Of a DNA stretch of 64,000 bases, positions 53,997-63,429 are shown in pieces. The notes beneath the pieces are model-generated. The model was not told the DNA's origin and did not search any database. It saw only the letters and a list, made by a program, of their open reading frames with translations. Origin of the DNA: an uncultured Pelagibacteraceae bacterium (GTDB lineage: Bacteria > Pseudomonadota > Alphaproteobacteria > Pelagibacterales > Pelagibacteraceae); assembly GCA_902554335.1 (NCBI GenBank), contig CACDOD010000003.1, positions 1-64,000 on the forward strand. The letters are read 5' to 3'. Numbering within the stretch: the stretch's first letter is position 1; every line of letters starts with the position of its first letter. A program made the translations under genes and the position numbers.

Positions 53997-55910
53997 ATGC
54001 TTGGAGATGGGATTGGATCAAACGTAAGAAAATCTAAATTAATAAATAGGAGAATGTTTTTAGCTTCAGCAGCAAAAGCAGTAGTTTTTTTTGGTATTGT
54101 AAGTAGGTTATTCTATCTGCAGGTTGAACAAAATAAAAAATATTTAACGCTCTCAGATAAAAATAGAATTAGAGAAAACAAACTTCCTCCGGTCAGAGGA
54201 GAGTTCAAAGATTTCTTCGGTAAGACAATTGCTGGTAATTTAGACGTTTACGAACTACATGTGATACCAGAGCAGGTTGAAGATTTTAGAGTATTGATTA
54301 CTAGAGTTAAGCAAATATTAAATCTATCTAATAAACATATTGATAAAATTTACAAAACAAAAAATAAGCAAAAACCATGGGAAACCATTATTATTTCAGA
54401 CAACTTAAATTGGAATGAATTTTCAAAAATAAATTATTACCTGTATGATTTGCCAGGTTTAAAACCAGTTATTTCAGTAGGTAGAAATTATCCTTTTAAT
54501 GAGAGCTATTCACATGTTCTCGGTTATGTAGCATATGCAAGCAAGGAGGATTTATCATCAAATGAAACAATTAACAAAAGACATGTGCCAGGTCTTAGGG
54601 TTGGAAAGAATGGCTTGGAAAAAACTTTTGAAAATCAATTAATAGGTACTAATACGATTCAAAGGTTTGAAGTAAATGCTTATGGAAAAAGAATTAATCA
54701 ACTAGAGGTTCAAAATGGTGATCAAGGAAATTCACTTAGAATTACTGTAGATACTGAAATCCAAAAATATACTAACGAATTACTTGCCGGAGAAGCAGGC
54801 TCAATTAGTGTAATGGATATTTTTACAGGTGAAATTATTGCAATGAACTCTTCTCCTTCATTTAATCCTAATGATTTTTTGTATGGAATAGGATCAAAAG
54901 ATTGGAAAGATCTAAATTCTAATCCGTTCAAACCTCTTGTTAATAAAACTATTTCTGGACTGTATTCGCCAGGATCCACTATAAAGCCATTGGTTGCATT
55001 ATCGGCACTTGAAAATAATGTTATTAAACCATCAATGAGGGTATTTTGTAAAGATAATATCGATTTTTATGGTCAAAAATTTCATTGTTGGAAAAAGAAA
55101 GGTCATGGACATATGACTTTAAAAAATGCGATTAAACAATCTTGTGACATTTACTTTTATGAGGTTGCAAGATTGCTTGGAGTAGACAGATTAAATGAAA
55201 CAGCAAACAGATTTGGGCTTGGAAAAATAGTTCTAAAAAATTTCTTTGAAAATGAAAAAAAAGGAGTTTTTCCATCTACCGAATGGAAAAAGACAGCAAT
55301 TGGGCAAAATTGGTATCTCGGAGAAACATTAATCACAGGAATTGGCCAAGGTTATATACAAAGCACACCACTACAATTAACTTTGATGACTGCACAATTA
55401 GCTAATGGAGGGAACAAAATATATCCAACAATAATTCCAAATAATAAAAATGTTGAACTTATAAAAAAAGAAATGCAAGATAATGAAGACTATGATCTTC
55501 CCACTAATTATCCACCTCTTGTAACAAACAAGGAAAATGTAAAATTTGTATTAGATGCTATGTTTAAATCAACAAATGAAATATATGGAACATCATATTC
55601 ATCTAGGATTGAAGATCCAAAATATCAATTTGCAGGAAAAACTGGAACTGCTCAGGTAAAAAGAATTACAGAAGCTGAGAGAGAACAGGAAAGAAAATTA
55701 GAGCAAATACCTTACAAAGAAAGAGATCACGCGTGGTTTATTGCTTTTGGACCTTATAAAAATCCTCGATATGCTCTAACTGTATTGGTTGAACATGGAG
55801 GATCAGGAAGTTCAGCGGCAGCACCAATAGCAAAAAAATTATTTAAAAAAATTATTGATAGACATGAGGAAAGAGAAAAAATTAGAATAAATGAAATTGA
55901 AACATCATGA
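53997..55910 (+). CDS. mrdA: Penicillin-binding protein 2
   Basis: Transpeptidase motifs SPGST (STIKP) and KTGTAQ; operon with rodA. Confidence 0.96.
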   Translation: MLGDGIGSNVRKSKLINRRMFLASAAKAVVFFGIVSRLFYLQVEQNKKYLTLSDKNRIRENKLPPVRGEFKDFFGKTIAGNLDVYELHVIPEQVEDFRVLITRVKQILNLSNKHIDKIYKTKNKQKPWETIIISDNLNWNEFSKINYYLYDLPGLKPVISVGRNYPFNESYSHVLGYVAYASKEDLSSNETINKRHVPGLRVGKNGLEKTFENQLIGTNTIQRFEVNAYGKRINQLEVQNGDQGNSLRITVDTEIQKYTNELLAGEAGSISVMDIFTGEIIAMNSSPSFNPNDFLYGIGSKDWKDLNSNPFKPLVNKTISGLYSPGSTIKPLVALSALENNVIKPSMRVFCKDNIDFYGQKFHCWKKKGHGHMTLKNAIKQSCDIYFYEVARLLGVDRLNETANRFGLGKIVLKNFFENEKKGVFPSTEWKKTAIGQNWYLGETLITGIGQGYIQSTPLQLTLMTAQLANGGNKIYPTIIPNNKNVELIKKEMQDNEDYDLPTNYPPLVTNKENVKFVLDAMFKSTNEIYGTSYSSRIEDPKYQFAGKTGTAQVKRITEAEREQERKLEQIPYKERDHAWFIAFGPYKNPRYALTVLVEHGGSGSSAAAPIAKKLFKKIIDRHEEREKIRINEIETS

Positions 55911-57031
55911 AATCATATAGTACATTCGGAGAAGTTTCATTCTTTCAAAAAATAAAATCATTAGATTTTTACTTATTAATTTCAATAATTATTCTTGGGG
56001 CAATAAGTATTTTAGCCATGTATTCTACTGACATAAGTGATGGAAATTTTTATCATAGTTTTAATCACGCTTTAAGATTTGTAGTATTTTTTTGTTTAAT
56101 GATTTTATTGTCATTTATAAATATTAAGCACTATTTTTCGCTAAGTATTTTTTTTTACTTTTGTGTATTAATCTTGCTTATTGGTGCTACTTTTTTTGGA
56201 ACAACTGTTCAAGGCTCACAAAGGTGGATTAACTTATATTTTATAAATCTCCAACCTTCTGAGCTGATGAAAATTGCAATCATAATATTTTTGGCAAGAT
56301 ATTATCATAGAGTTCAGCCCGATGCTGTTAACTCCATTAAAAAGTTTATTATTCCTTTTATTATATTAATTGTTCCAATTTTGTTAGTTTTAAGTCAACC
56401 TGATTTAGGAACATCAGTTCTGATTGCTTTGAGTGGAATTGCCGTTATATGGTTAGCGGGAATAAATATAAAATATATTATATATTCTCTATTAGGTTTA
56501 GTCATATCTTTTCCATTTGTTATTTCAATTTTAAAACCTTATCAAAAATTAAGAATTTTAACTTTTATTAATCCTGACAGAGACCCTTTAGGAGCAGGTT
56601 ATCAAATAATACAGTCAAAAATAGCAGTTGGTTCAGGAGGATTAACTGGCAAAGGTTTTTTAAAAGGAACACAAGGTTATTTAGATTTTTTACCTGAAAA
56701 ACATACAGATTTTATTTTTACACTTTTTTCAGAAGAATTTGGGTTTGTAGGTTCGGTTTTACTTTTAATTTTGTACGCATTTATAATAACTCGTATTTTA
56801 ATTATTGGATCAAATTCGAGAAATTATTTTGGTAAATTTTTTTGTTATGGTTTTGCAATATCTATATTTTTTTACATTTCTGTAAATATGTTAATGGTCC
56901 TAGGAATGCTACCAATAGTTGGTTCACCTCTTCCAATAATGTCATATGGGGGTTCATCAATGTTATCTATGATGATAGCGCTAGGAATTGTTATGAGTGC
57001 TAGGATATACTCAAGAGAAATTATTAATTAG
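55907..57031 (+). CDS. rodA: Rod shape-determining protein RodA (SEDS glycosyltransferase)
   Basis: SEDS family; QGSQRWI, LPEKHTDFIFTLFSEEFGFVGS, MSYGGSSML. Confidence 0.96.
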   Translation: MKSYSTFGEVSFFQKIKSLDFYLLISIIILGAISILAMYSTDISDGNFYHSFNHALRFVVFFCLMILLSFINIKHYFSLSIFFYFCVLILLIGATFFGTTVQGSQRWINLYFINLQPSELMKIAIIIFLARYYHRVQPDAVNSIKKFIIPFIILIVPILLVLSQPDLGTSVLIALSGIAVIWLAGINIKYIIYSLLGLVISFPFVISILKPYQKLRILTFINPDRDPLGAGYQIIQSKIAVGSGGLTGKGFLKGTQGYLDFLPEKHTDFIFTLFSEEFGFVGSVLLLILYAFIITRILIIGSNSRNYFGKFFCYGFAISIFFYISVNMLMVLGMLPIVGSPLPIMSYGGSSMLSMMIALGIVMSARIYSREIIN

Positions 57032-57107
57032 TTTCAACTCTAAATTACATTACTACAGGTTCAATTTGTCACGTGATAGAAATATTCTATTTTTAATAAG
57101 TTGATTT

Positions 57108-58355
57108 ATGCAAAGAAAAGAAAGAATTGCGATTATAGGCGCAGGTATTCAGGGAGTTTGCACAGCTCTATTTCTTCAAAAAAGTGGTTTTAAAGTAACT
57201 TTATTTGATAGAGATGAACCAGGTAACGCGGCCTCATATGGAAATGCTGGTCATTTTTCTCCCTACGCATCACTACAATTAAATAGAACAGATATTTTGT
57301 CTGACGTTCCAGCCATGCTTTTAAGTAGTAGAGGACCTTTGGCAATTAAATGGAACTATATTTTAAAAATGTTGCCTTGGTTCACGAAATTCATATTAAA
57401 TTCATCAAAATCAAAAATGATGCATACGGCAAAATATATGCATCAAATTTTGAACCTGTCCTTAGATGCTTTTGATGAGCTATTTCAGGAAATAGACTTA
57501 GATGACTTAGTTGTTAATAATGGTATTATATATATTTGGGAAAACAAGAGCCTTAAAAGCAGAGACTTAGAAATTAATATTAGAAAAGAATTGGGAATTG
57601 AACAACAAATTTTAACGCCAAAAGAAATCCACGATCTTGAACCTAATATAAAACCATTTTATCATGGTGGTGTTTTTTACAAGTACGCAAGACATGCCAG
57701 AAACCCAAAAAAAATTTTGATAAAATTGTTTGAAAAGTTTTTAAATGATGGTGGAAAATTTTTAAAATTAAATATTCAAGATTTAGATTTTGATGAAAAA
57801 AAACCTGTCTTAAGGTCAGAAGCACAACGTTTTTTATTTGATAAATTAATAATTGCTTGTGGAGCTTTTTCTAAAAAATTAACCGATCAGCTTCACGAAA
57901 ATATTCCTTTAGATACGGAACGTGGTTACCATGTACATTTTAAAAATTATGAAAATCTGTTGTCTAGACCTGTAGTATGGTCAGATAGAGGATTTGGTAT
58001 AACTCCAATGGAACAAGGCTTGAGAGTAGTTGGTACAGTTGAGTTTGGTGGGTTAAATAATCCTTTGTCAAAGTCAAGAGTTAAAAATTTAATTCTAAAT
58101 GCAAAAGATATGATCGAAGGAATACCAAATGATGAAGATCACGAAGATGAATGGCTAGGTTTCAGGCCAACTTTACCAGATTTTTTACCTGTAATTGGAC
58201 CATCAAAGAATTATGAAAATGTATATTATTCATTTGGACACCATCATCTTGGCTGGACTTTGGGAGCAATTTCAGGCAAAATAATATCAAAGATGATTGC
58301 TGAAGAAAAAACAAATCTAGATTTAGAACCTTATCGATCAACAAGATTTTCATAA
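57108..58355 (+). CDS. FAD-dependent oxidoreductase, D-amino-acid dehydrogenase (DadA)-like
   Basis: IAIIGAGIQGVCTALFLQKSGFKVTLFDRDEPGNAASYGNAGHFSPYA; C-terminal GHHHLGWTLGAISGKI. Confidence 0.88.
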   Translation: MQRKERIAIIGAGIQGVCTALFLQKSGFKVTLFDRDEPGNAASYGNAGHFSPYASLQLNRTDILSDVPAMLLSSRGPLAIKWNYILKMLPWFTKFILNSSKSKMMHTAKYMHQILNLSLDAFDELFQEIDLDDLVVNNGIIYIWENKSLKSRDLEINIRKELGIEQQILTPKEIHDLEPNIKPFYHGGVFYKYARHARNPKKILIKLFEKFLNDGGKFLKLNIQDLDFDEKKPVLRSEAQRFLFDKLIIACGAFSKKLTDQLHENIPLDTERGYHVHFKNYENLLSRPVVWSDRGFGITPMEQGLRVVGTVEFGGLNNPLSKSRVKNLILNAKDMIEGIPNDEDHEDEWLGFRPTLPDFLPVIGPSKNYENVYYSFGHHHLGWTLGAISGKIISKMIAEEKTNLDLEPYRSTRFS

Positions 58356-58359
58356 TTTT

Positions 58360-59259
58360 GTGAAAAATAAAAATAACTTAGCTTATATTTTATTAGTTCT
58401 CACCACACTTTTTTGGTCAGGAAACTTTATAGTTGGTAAAGCAGCAAGTATTTACGAAATACCACCCTTTTCATTAAATTTTTATAGATGGTTGTTTGCG
58501 GGATTAATCCTTTTACCTTTTACACTAACTGAGATTTTAAAGAAAAAGAATTATATTTTAGAAAATTTAGGTTTTTTTATTATTTTAGGAATAACAAGCA
58601 TTACAATATTTAACTCCACAGTTTACTATTCATTATATTATATGCAGGTAATAAGTGGAGTATTAATGATATCCACAATTCCAGTTTGGATAATGTTTAT
58701 ATCTTCAATATTGGGAATAGAAAAAACAAACAAATTTCAAATTCTTGGTGTAATTTTATCGCTTTTAGGAGTTTTTTTTATTATCACCAAATCAGACATT
58801 GAAGTTATAAAAAATTTGGCATTTAACAGAGGTGATTTAATAATGGCCACAGGCATGTTTGCTTGGGCACTTTATTCTGCGTTACTTAAAAAAAAAACAT
58901 ATAAAATTTCACAAATTACCTTGTTAGAAGTAGTTATTATAACAGGGCTTGTATTTCTTATTCCAATATATATTTTAGAAATGAGTTTTGGAAATCAAAT
59001 TGTTTTAGGAAAACCATTTATTCTAACATTATCCTATGTGGTTATATTTCCAGGTCTTGCATCCTTCTTTTTTTGGATTAAAGGAATTAGTATTATTGGA
59101 GCAAACAGAGCTGGGGTTTTCTTACATCTTATGCCCGTATTTGGTTCAGTTATGGCAATAATTTTATTTAATGAAAAATTTATGTTTTATCATTTATTAG
59201 GAGCAATATTTATTATTGCAGGTATAACACTTTCAAATAAAAAAATTAAAAATGCTTAA
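58360..59259 (+). CDS. EamA/DMT-family transporter
   Basis: About ten TM segments, two EamA repeats; LFWSGNFIVGKAA. Confidence 0.88.
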   Translation: MKNKNNLAYILLVLTTLFWSGNFIVGKAASIYEIPPFSLNFYRWLFAGLILLPFTLTEILKKKNYILENLGFFIILGITSITIFNSTVYYSLYYMQVISGVLMISTIPVWIMFISSILGIEKTNKFQILGVILSLLGVFFIITKSDIEVIKNLAFNRGDLIMATGMFAWALYSALLKKKTYKISQITLLEVVIITGLVFLIPIYILEMSFGNQIVLGKPFILTLSYVVIFPGLASFFFWIKGISIIGANRAGVFLHLMPVFGSVMAIILFNEKFMFYHLLGAIFIIAGITLSNKKIKNA

Positions 59260-60205
59260 GGTTGCAATATTAGATGATTATCAGAATGTTTCCCAAGAGT
59301 TTATAGATCTAAAAAAATTATCCGGCAAATATGAAATTAAAGTTTTTAATGTACCTTTTTTGGATGAAAATGACGCTATAGAACAATTAAAAGAATTTGA
59401 GGCCATATTAATAATGAGAGAAAGAACCAAAATTACTTCAAGCTTAATTAATAATTTAAAAAAACTAAAATATATCATCACTAGTGGAATGAGGAATAAG
59501 GCAATTGATATTGACTCTGCAAAAAAAAGAAAAATTATAGTTACAGGGACTGAAATAAATATTAATCCAACATCTGAATTAACCTGGGCTTTATTATTAG
59601 GTCTTGCAAGAAACTTAAAAACAGAAATAGATAATATGTATCAAGGTTACTGGCAAACAACAATTGGAGTAGAATTAAGAGGAAAAATATTAGGTTTAAT
59701 TGGATTAGGAAGAATTGGTTCACAAGTGGCTAAAATTGCAAAAGCATTTGGTATGCAAGTAATGAGCTGGAGTGAAAATCTAGATTTAGATAAATGTACT
59801 GAATTAGAAGTTTTGCCCTCTACAAAAGAGGACTTAATTAAGAACTCAGACTTTATTTCAATACATGTTCAAGGAGGGGAAAGATATAAAGACTGTATTA
59901 CTCTAAAAGAATTAGATAAAATGAAAAAAACAGCATTTTTAATTAATACATCGCGTGGACCAATTGTTAATGAAGATGATCTAATTATTGCATTATCAAC
60001 AAATGTGATTGCTGGAGCAGGAATAGATGTTTATGATAAAGAACCTTTACCAGAAGGTCATAAATTAAGGTTTCTACATAACGCTTTAATACTTCCTCAT
60101 CTTGGCTATGTAACAACAGAAAATTACTCAACATTCTACACTCAAATGATTGAAAATTTAGAAGCATGTGTTGCAGGAAAACCAATTAGATTAATAGAAA
60201 ACTAA
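59252..60205 (+). CDS. D-2-hydroxyacid dehydrogenase family protein
   Basis: LGLIGLGRIGSQVAKIAKAFGMQVMSWS Rossmann motif, NTSRGPIVNEDDL. Confidence 0.92.
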   Translation: MLKVAILDDYQNVSQEFIDLKKLSGKYEIKVFNVPFLDENDAIEQLKEFEAILIMRERTKITSSLINNLKKLKYIITSGMRNKAIDIDSAKKRKIIVTGTEININPTSELTWALLLGLARNLKTEIDNMYQGYWQTTIGVELRGKILGLIGLGRIGSQVAKIAKAFGMQVMSWSENLDLDKCTELEVLPSTKEDLIKNSDFISIHVQGGERYKDCITLKELDKMKKTAFLINTSRGPIVNEDDLIIALSTNVIAGAGIDVYDKEPLPEGHKLRFLHNALILPHLGYVTTENYSTFYTQMIENLEACVAGKPIRLIEN

Positions 60206-61098
60206 TGGACCTACCTATAGTCAACCATCCAGACTATGTCGCTAAAATCAATGACGACAACAAGTTTCCAATTAAAAAGTTTGGAGAATTAGCCAATCAC
60301 CTTAAAGAAACAAACATAGTAAAAAAATTCTTTATACCAAAACCCTGTTCTTTTGAAACTTTGAATCGGGCCCATTCAAAAGATTACATAAAAAACATTC
60401 AAAATAAAACTTTGGATCATTTAAGCCAAAAAAAAATTGGTTTTCCATTAAACGACAGTGTTGTTCAAAGATCATTTGTTGCAACAGGTGGCACAGTACT
60501 TGCAAGCAAACTTGCAATCAATTTTGGGTTGGCTTGTAATACGGCAGGAGGGAGTCATCATGCAAATTCTAACGAAGGCGCTGGTTTCTGTGTCTTTAAT
60601 GATGTAGCTGTTGGTGCCAGATATTTGCAAAAAAAAGGATATGCAAGAAGGATATTAATTTTAGATCTAGATGTTCACCAAGGAAATGGAACTGCAGATA
60701 TATTTAAGGATGATAATTCTGTTTTTACTTTTAGCATGCATTGTAAATCTAACTATCCAGCAAAAAAGACAAAAAGTGACCTAGATGTAGAATTAGAGGA
60801 AAATCTTGAAGATAAACAATATCTAGAAATTTTAAAGAAATATCTATTCTCCTTGAATGAAGAAAGTTTTGATTTTGTATATTATATAGCAGGAGTTGAT
60901 ATTCACCACGAAGATAGATTAGGAAAATTGAAAATTAGCGATGAAGGAATAAAAGTTAGAGATAGAATAGTAATTAATAATTTTTATCAAAAAAGAATAC
61001 CTTTATGTGGAGTATTAGGAGGAGGGTATAACAAAGATTTTAATAAATTAATCGAATTACATTCAATCTTGCATAAATCTTGCGCTGAAATAATATAA
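60205..61098 (+). CDS. Histone deacetylase-family (arginase/deacetylase fold) hydrolase
   Basis: GGSHHANSNEGAGFCVFNDVAVGA, ILDLDVHQGNGTADIF, AGVDIHHEDRLG. Confidence 0.92.
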   Translation: MDLPIVNHPDYVAKINDDNKFPIKKFGELANHLKETNIVKKFFIPKPCSFETLNRAHSKDYIKNIQNKTLDHLSQKKIGFPLNDSVVQRSFVATGGTVLASKLAINFGLACNTAGGSHHANSNEGAGFCVFNDVAVGARYLQKKGYARRILILDLDVHQGNGTADIFKDDNSVFTFSMHCKSNYPAKKTKSDLDVELEENLEDKQYLEILKKYLFSLNEESFDFVYYIAGVDIHHEDRLGKLKISDEGIKVRDRIVINNFYQKRIPLCGVLGGGYNKDFNKLIELHSILHKSCAEII

Positions 61099-61102
61099 TT
61101 TT

Positions 61103-61474
61103 ATGAACAAAAAAAATCCAAATTTAACAGCAGAACAAAAACTAGTATTTTTTGAGGAGGGAACTGAACCACCTGGAACTAGTGAATTAAATCATGAGAA
61201 AAGGGAAGGTGCATATTATTGTGCCAATTGTGATGTAAAATTATTTGAATCAAATTCAAAATATGAGAGTGGATCTGGCTGGCCATCTTTTTTTCAATCT
61301 TTACCTAAAGTGTTTGAAACAAAAACAGATTATTTATTAGGTTATGCAAGAACAGAATATCATTGTAAAAATTGTGGCGGTCACCATGGTCATATATTTG
61401 ATGATGGACCTAAGCCAACCGGCAAAAGATATTGTAACAATGGTGTGTGCTTAGTTTTTAAACCAAAAAATTAA
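61103..61474 (+). CDS. msrB: Peptide-methionine (R)-S-oxide reductase
   Basis: EKREGAYYCANCDVKLFESNSKYESGSGWPSFFQ, GHHGHIFDDGPKPTGKRYCNN. Confidence 0.96.
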   Translation: MNKKNPNLTAEQKLVFFEEGTEPPGTSELNHEKREGAYYCANCDVKLFESNSKYESGSGWPSFFQSLPKVFETKTDYLLGYARTEYHCKNCGGHHGHIFDDGPKPTGKRYCNNGVCLVFKPKN

Positions 61475-61729
61475 TTATTTAAGAAGATTATTAAGTTCTC
61501 CATTCTTTTCAAGTTCCCTTAACTCTACATATCCACCAACATGATGATTATCAAAAAATATTTGAGGAATAGTTCTCTTTCCATTGGCTTTTTGTATCAT
61601 TTCATCTCTTAATCCAGCTTCTTTAGATATATCTATCTCTTTGTAAGATAAATTATTTCTAGTCAACAGTCTCTTTGCTGCCTCACAGAAATTACACAAT
61701 GGACCTGAATAAACTGTTATAGTTTTCAT
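61475..61729 (-). CDS. grxC: Glutaredoxin 3
   Basis: VYSGPLCNFCEAAKRLL (CNFC instead of CPYC), RTIPQIFFDNHHVGGYVEL. Confidence 0.92.
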   Translation of the reverse strand: MKTITVYSGPLCNFCEAAKRLLTRNNLSYKEIDISKEAGLRDEMIQKANGKRTIPQIFFDNHHVGGYVELRELEKNGELNNLLK

Positions 61730-61798
61730 AAAACTTATATAATTATTAAATATTTTTTTTCCACTATATTTTTATCTTATTAATGCTATTAAAATTTT

Positions 61799-62314
61799 AT
61801 GAAATTAATAATTAATTTAATAATTTTTAGTATTTTTGTTGTAAACGCTGCGTTTAGCGATGAAAAACCACCGTTTAAAAATATTTTAGTTCTAGACAAA
61901 CCAAAATTTTACAAAGAAATTATTTTTCAAGATCGAGAAGGAAATCAAATAAATTTAAACTCTATTAATACGGAGGAAATATATATTTTAAACTTTTGGG
62001 CAACTTGGTGTGCACCTTGTAAAGATGAAATGCCATCTTTGGATAAATTACAAGCAATAGAAGAAATTTTTATTTATCCAATCAATATTGAAGATAAAAA
62101 TCTTAATAATGTTGATAAATTTTATAAGGATTTAAAAATTAAGAATTTAAATGTTTATTTTGACCAAGGATTGAAATTAGTTAAAGTTTTTACTTTAAGA
62201 GGAGTGCCCACAACTATTATTTTAAATAAGAATAAAGAAATGATTGCAAGAATCTCAGGCAGTGTAGATTTTGAAGATGAAAAATTTATTTCTTGGATTA
62301 AATCAATTAAATAA
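61799..62314 (+). CDS. TlpA-like thiol:disulfide oxidoreductase
   Basis: Signal peptide, NFWATWCAPCKDEMPSLDKL. Confidence 0.93.
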   Translation: MKLIINLIIFSIFVVNAAFSDEKPPFKNILVLDKPKFYKEIIFQDREGNQINLNSINTEEIYILNFWATWCAPCKDEMPSLDKLQAIEEIFIYPINIEDKNLNNVDKFYKDLKIKNLNVYFDQGLKLVKVFTLRGVPTTIILNKNKEMIARISGSVDFEDEKFISWIKSIK

Positions 62315-62609
62315 AATCATTTTTATTAACTTTTTTTCTTAAATTTTTTCTTTCTAAAATAAATTTTTTTCTATGTTTGATACTTTTTCTCTTTGCTCTT
62401 TCTCTCCAAAGTCTAAATGATGAGGGCTTAAGATTTCTTCTCATTATTTTAATAACATCATTTTCTGACTTTCCAGTTTTTTTCTTAATTTCCTCAAAGG
62501 TCACACGATCAGCCCAGGCAGCCCAAATTACCCAATCTGGACTATTAAGATTTGGCTCTGGATTTTTGACGCGGGTCTCAGGTAACTTAGATTTTTTCAT
62601 AAAATTCAA
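62307..62609 (-). CDS. TIGR03643/DUF2805-type small protein
   Basis: SPDWVIWAAWADRVTFEEIKKKTGKSENDVIKIMRRNLKPSSFRLWRER. Confidence 0.82.
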   Translation of the reverse strand: MNFMKKSKLPETRVKNPEPNLNSPDWVIWAAWADRVTFEEIKKKTGKSENDVIKIMRRNLKPSSFRLWRERAKRKSIKHRKKFILERKNLRKKVNKNDFI

Positions 62610-62653
62610 TAAATCTTAAAAAAATCTATAATGCAAATTTTATTGGGCTATGG

Positions 62654-62715
62654 TATAATAAGTACAAGATAGTCCTACTAAGCCATTTTTAGCTCCCGGT
62701 TCATTAGGACTATCT
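62654..62715 (+). promoter_or_regulatory. Extended -10 promoter plus 5'-leader hairpin of LysE-family gene
   Basis: TG-G-TATAAT (62651-62659), then AGATAGTCCTA (62667-62677) pairing perfectly with TAGGACTATCT (62705-62715), ATG at 62723. Confidence 0.55.
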
Positions 62716-62722
62716 CTGAAAA

Positions 62723-63338
62723 ATGTTCCCCCAAGATTTTATACTTTTTTTACAAATCATAATTTTCTTATTCATCACGCCTGGCACTCCGAGAATAGTT
62801 ATTATTTCTTATTCTATGAATTACGGGGTAAGAAATTGCATTTGGACAGCGCTGGGTGATGTAACTGCTAATTTATTTCAAGCAACTTTAGTAATTTTTG
62901 TTATAGGATCTTTTTTTTCTGATCATCCATTATTTTTTAAATACTTTTAAATGGATTGGAATAATTTACTTATGTTATTTAGCATTTGATATTTATAAAA
63001 GTATGCCAAAAGACATAGATTCGAAAAATTTTTCATCAAAAAGCTTTTTTTCTTTTTTTAAAGATGGATTTTTAGTTGCGGGAACTAGCCCTAAGGCTTG
63101 GATGTTTTTTCCATTTATTTTTCCACAATTTATAGATTTTTCAGGAAATTATGTTGCTCAATTTATTATTTTAATATCAACCTACATGATATTAGATTTT
63201 ATATCCCTTATAGGTTACGCAATCCTCGCAAACAAATTGATTATGTGGATAAAAGCAAATCCTAGAGTTATTAATTCAATTTCCGCGTGTGTATTAATAA
63301 TTATTGCTATAATTATTGCTCTTACTCAACAATATTGA
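62723..63338 (+). pseudogene. LysE-family translocator split by a +1 frameshift at the T-run 62945-62948
   Basis: ORFs 62723-62950 and 63003-63338 are one protein if one T is removed: ...HPLFFKYFKWIGIIYLCYLAFDIYKSMPKD... Confidence 0.8.
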
Positions 63339-63429
63339 GACTCGCTATGCACATTTAGTGTACTTGAAAAAAAAAAAATTTTTAGATTAAATACAATTAT
63401 TAATAAATTTATTAAGAGGAGAGAAAAAA

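Noticed and set aside
57076-57096. ATAGAA-ATA-TTCTAT palindrome upstream of the DadA-like gene as an operator
   Set aside because: Short AT-rich inverted repeat expected by chance at this composition; no supporting context.
63339-63429. Similarity of TGCACATTTAGTGTAC upstream of the livK-like gene to TGACACATTTTAGTGTGA upstream of tolQ as a shared regulatory motif
   Set aside because: Short imperfect match in AT-rich intergenic sequence; only two instances, likely chance.
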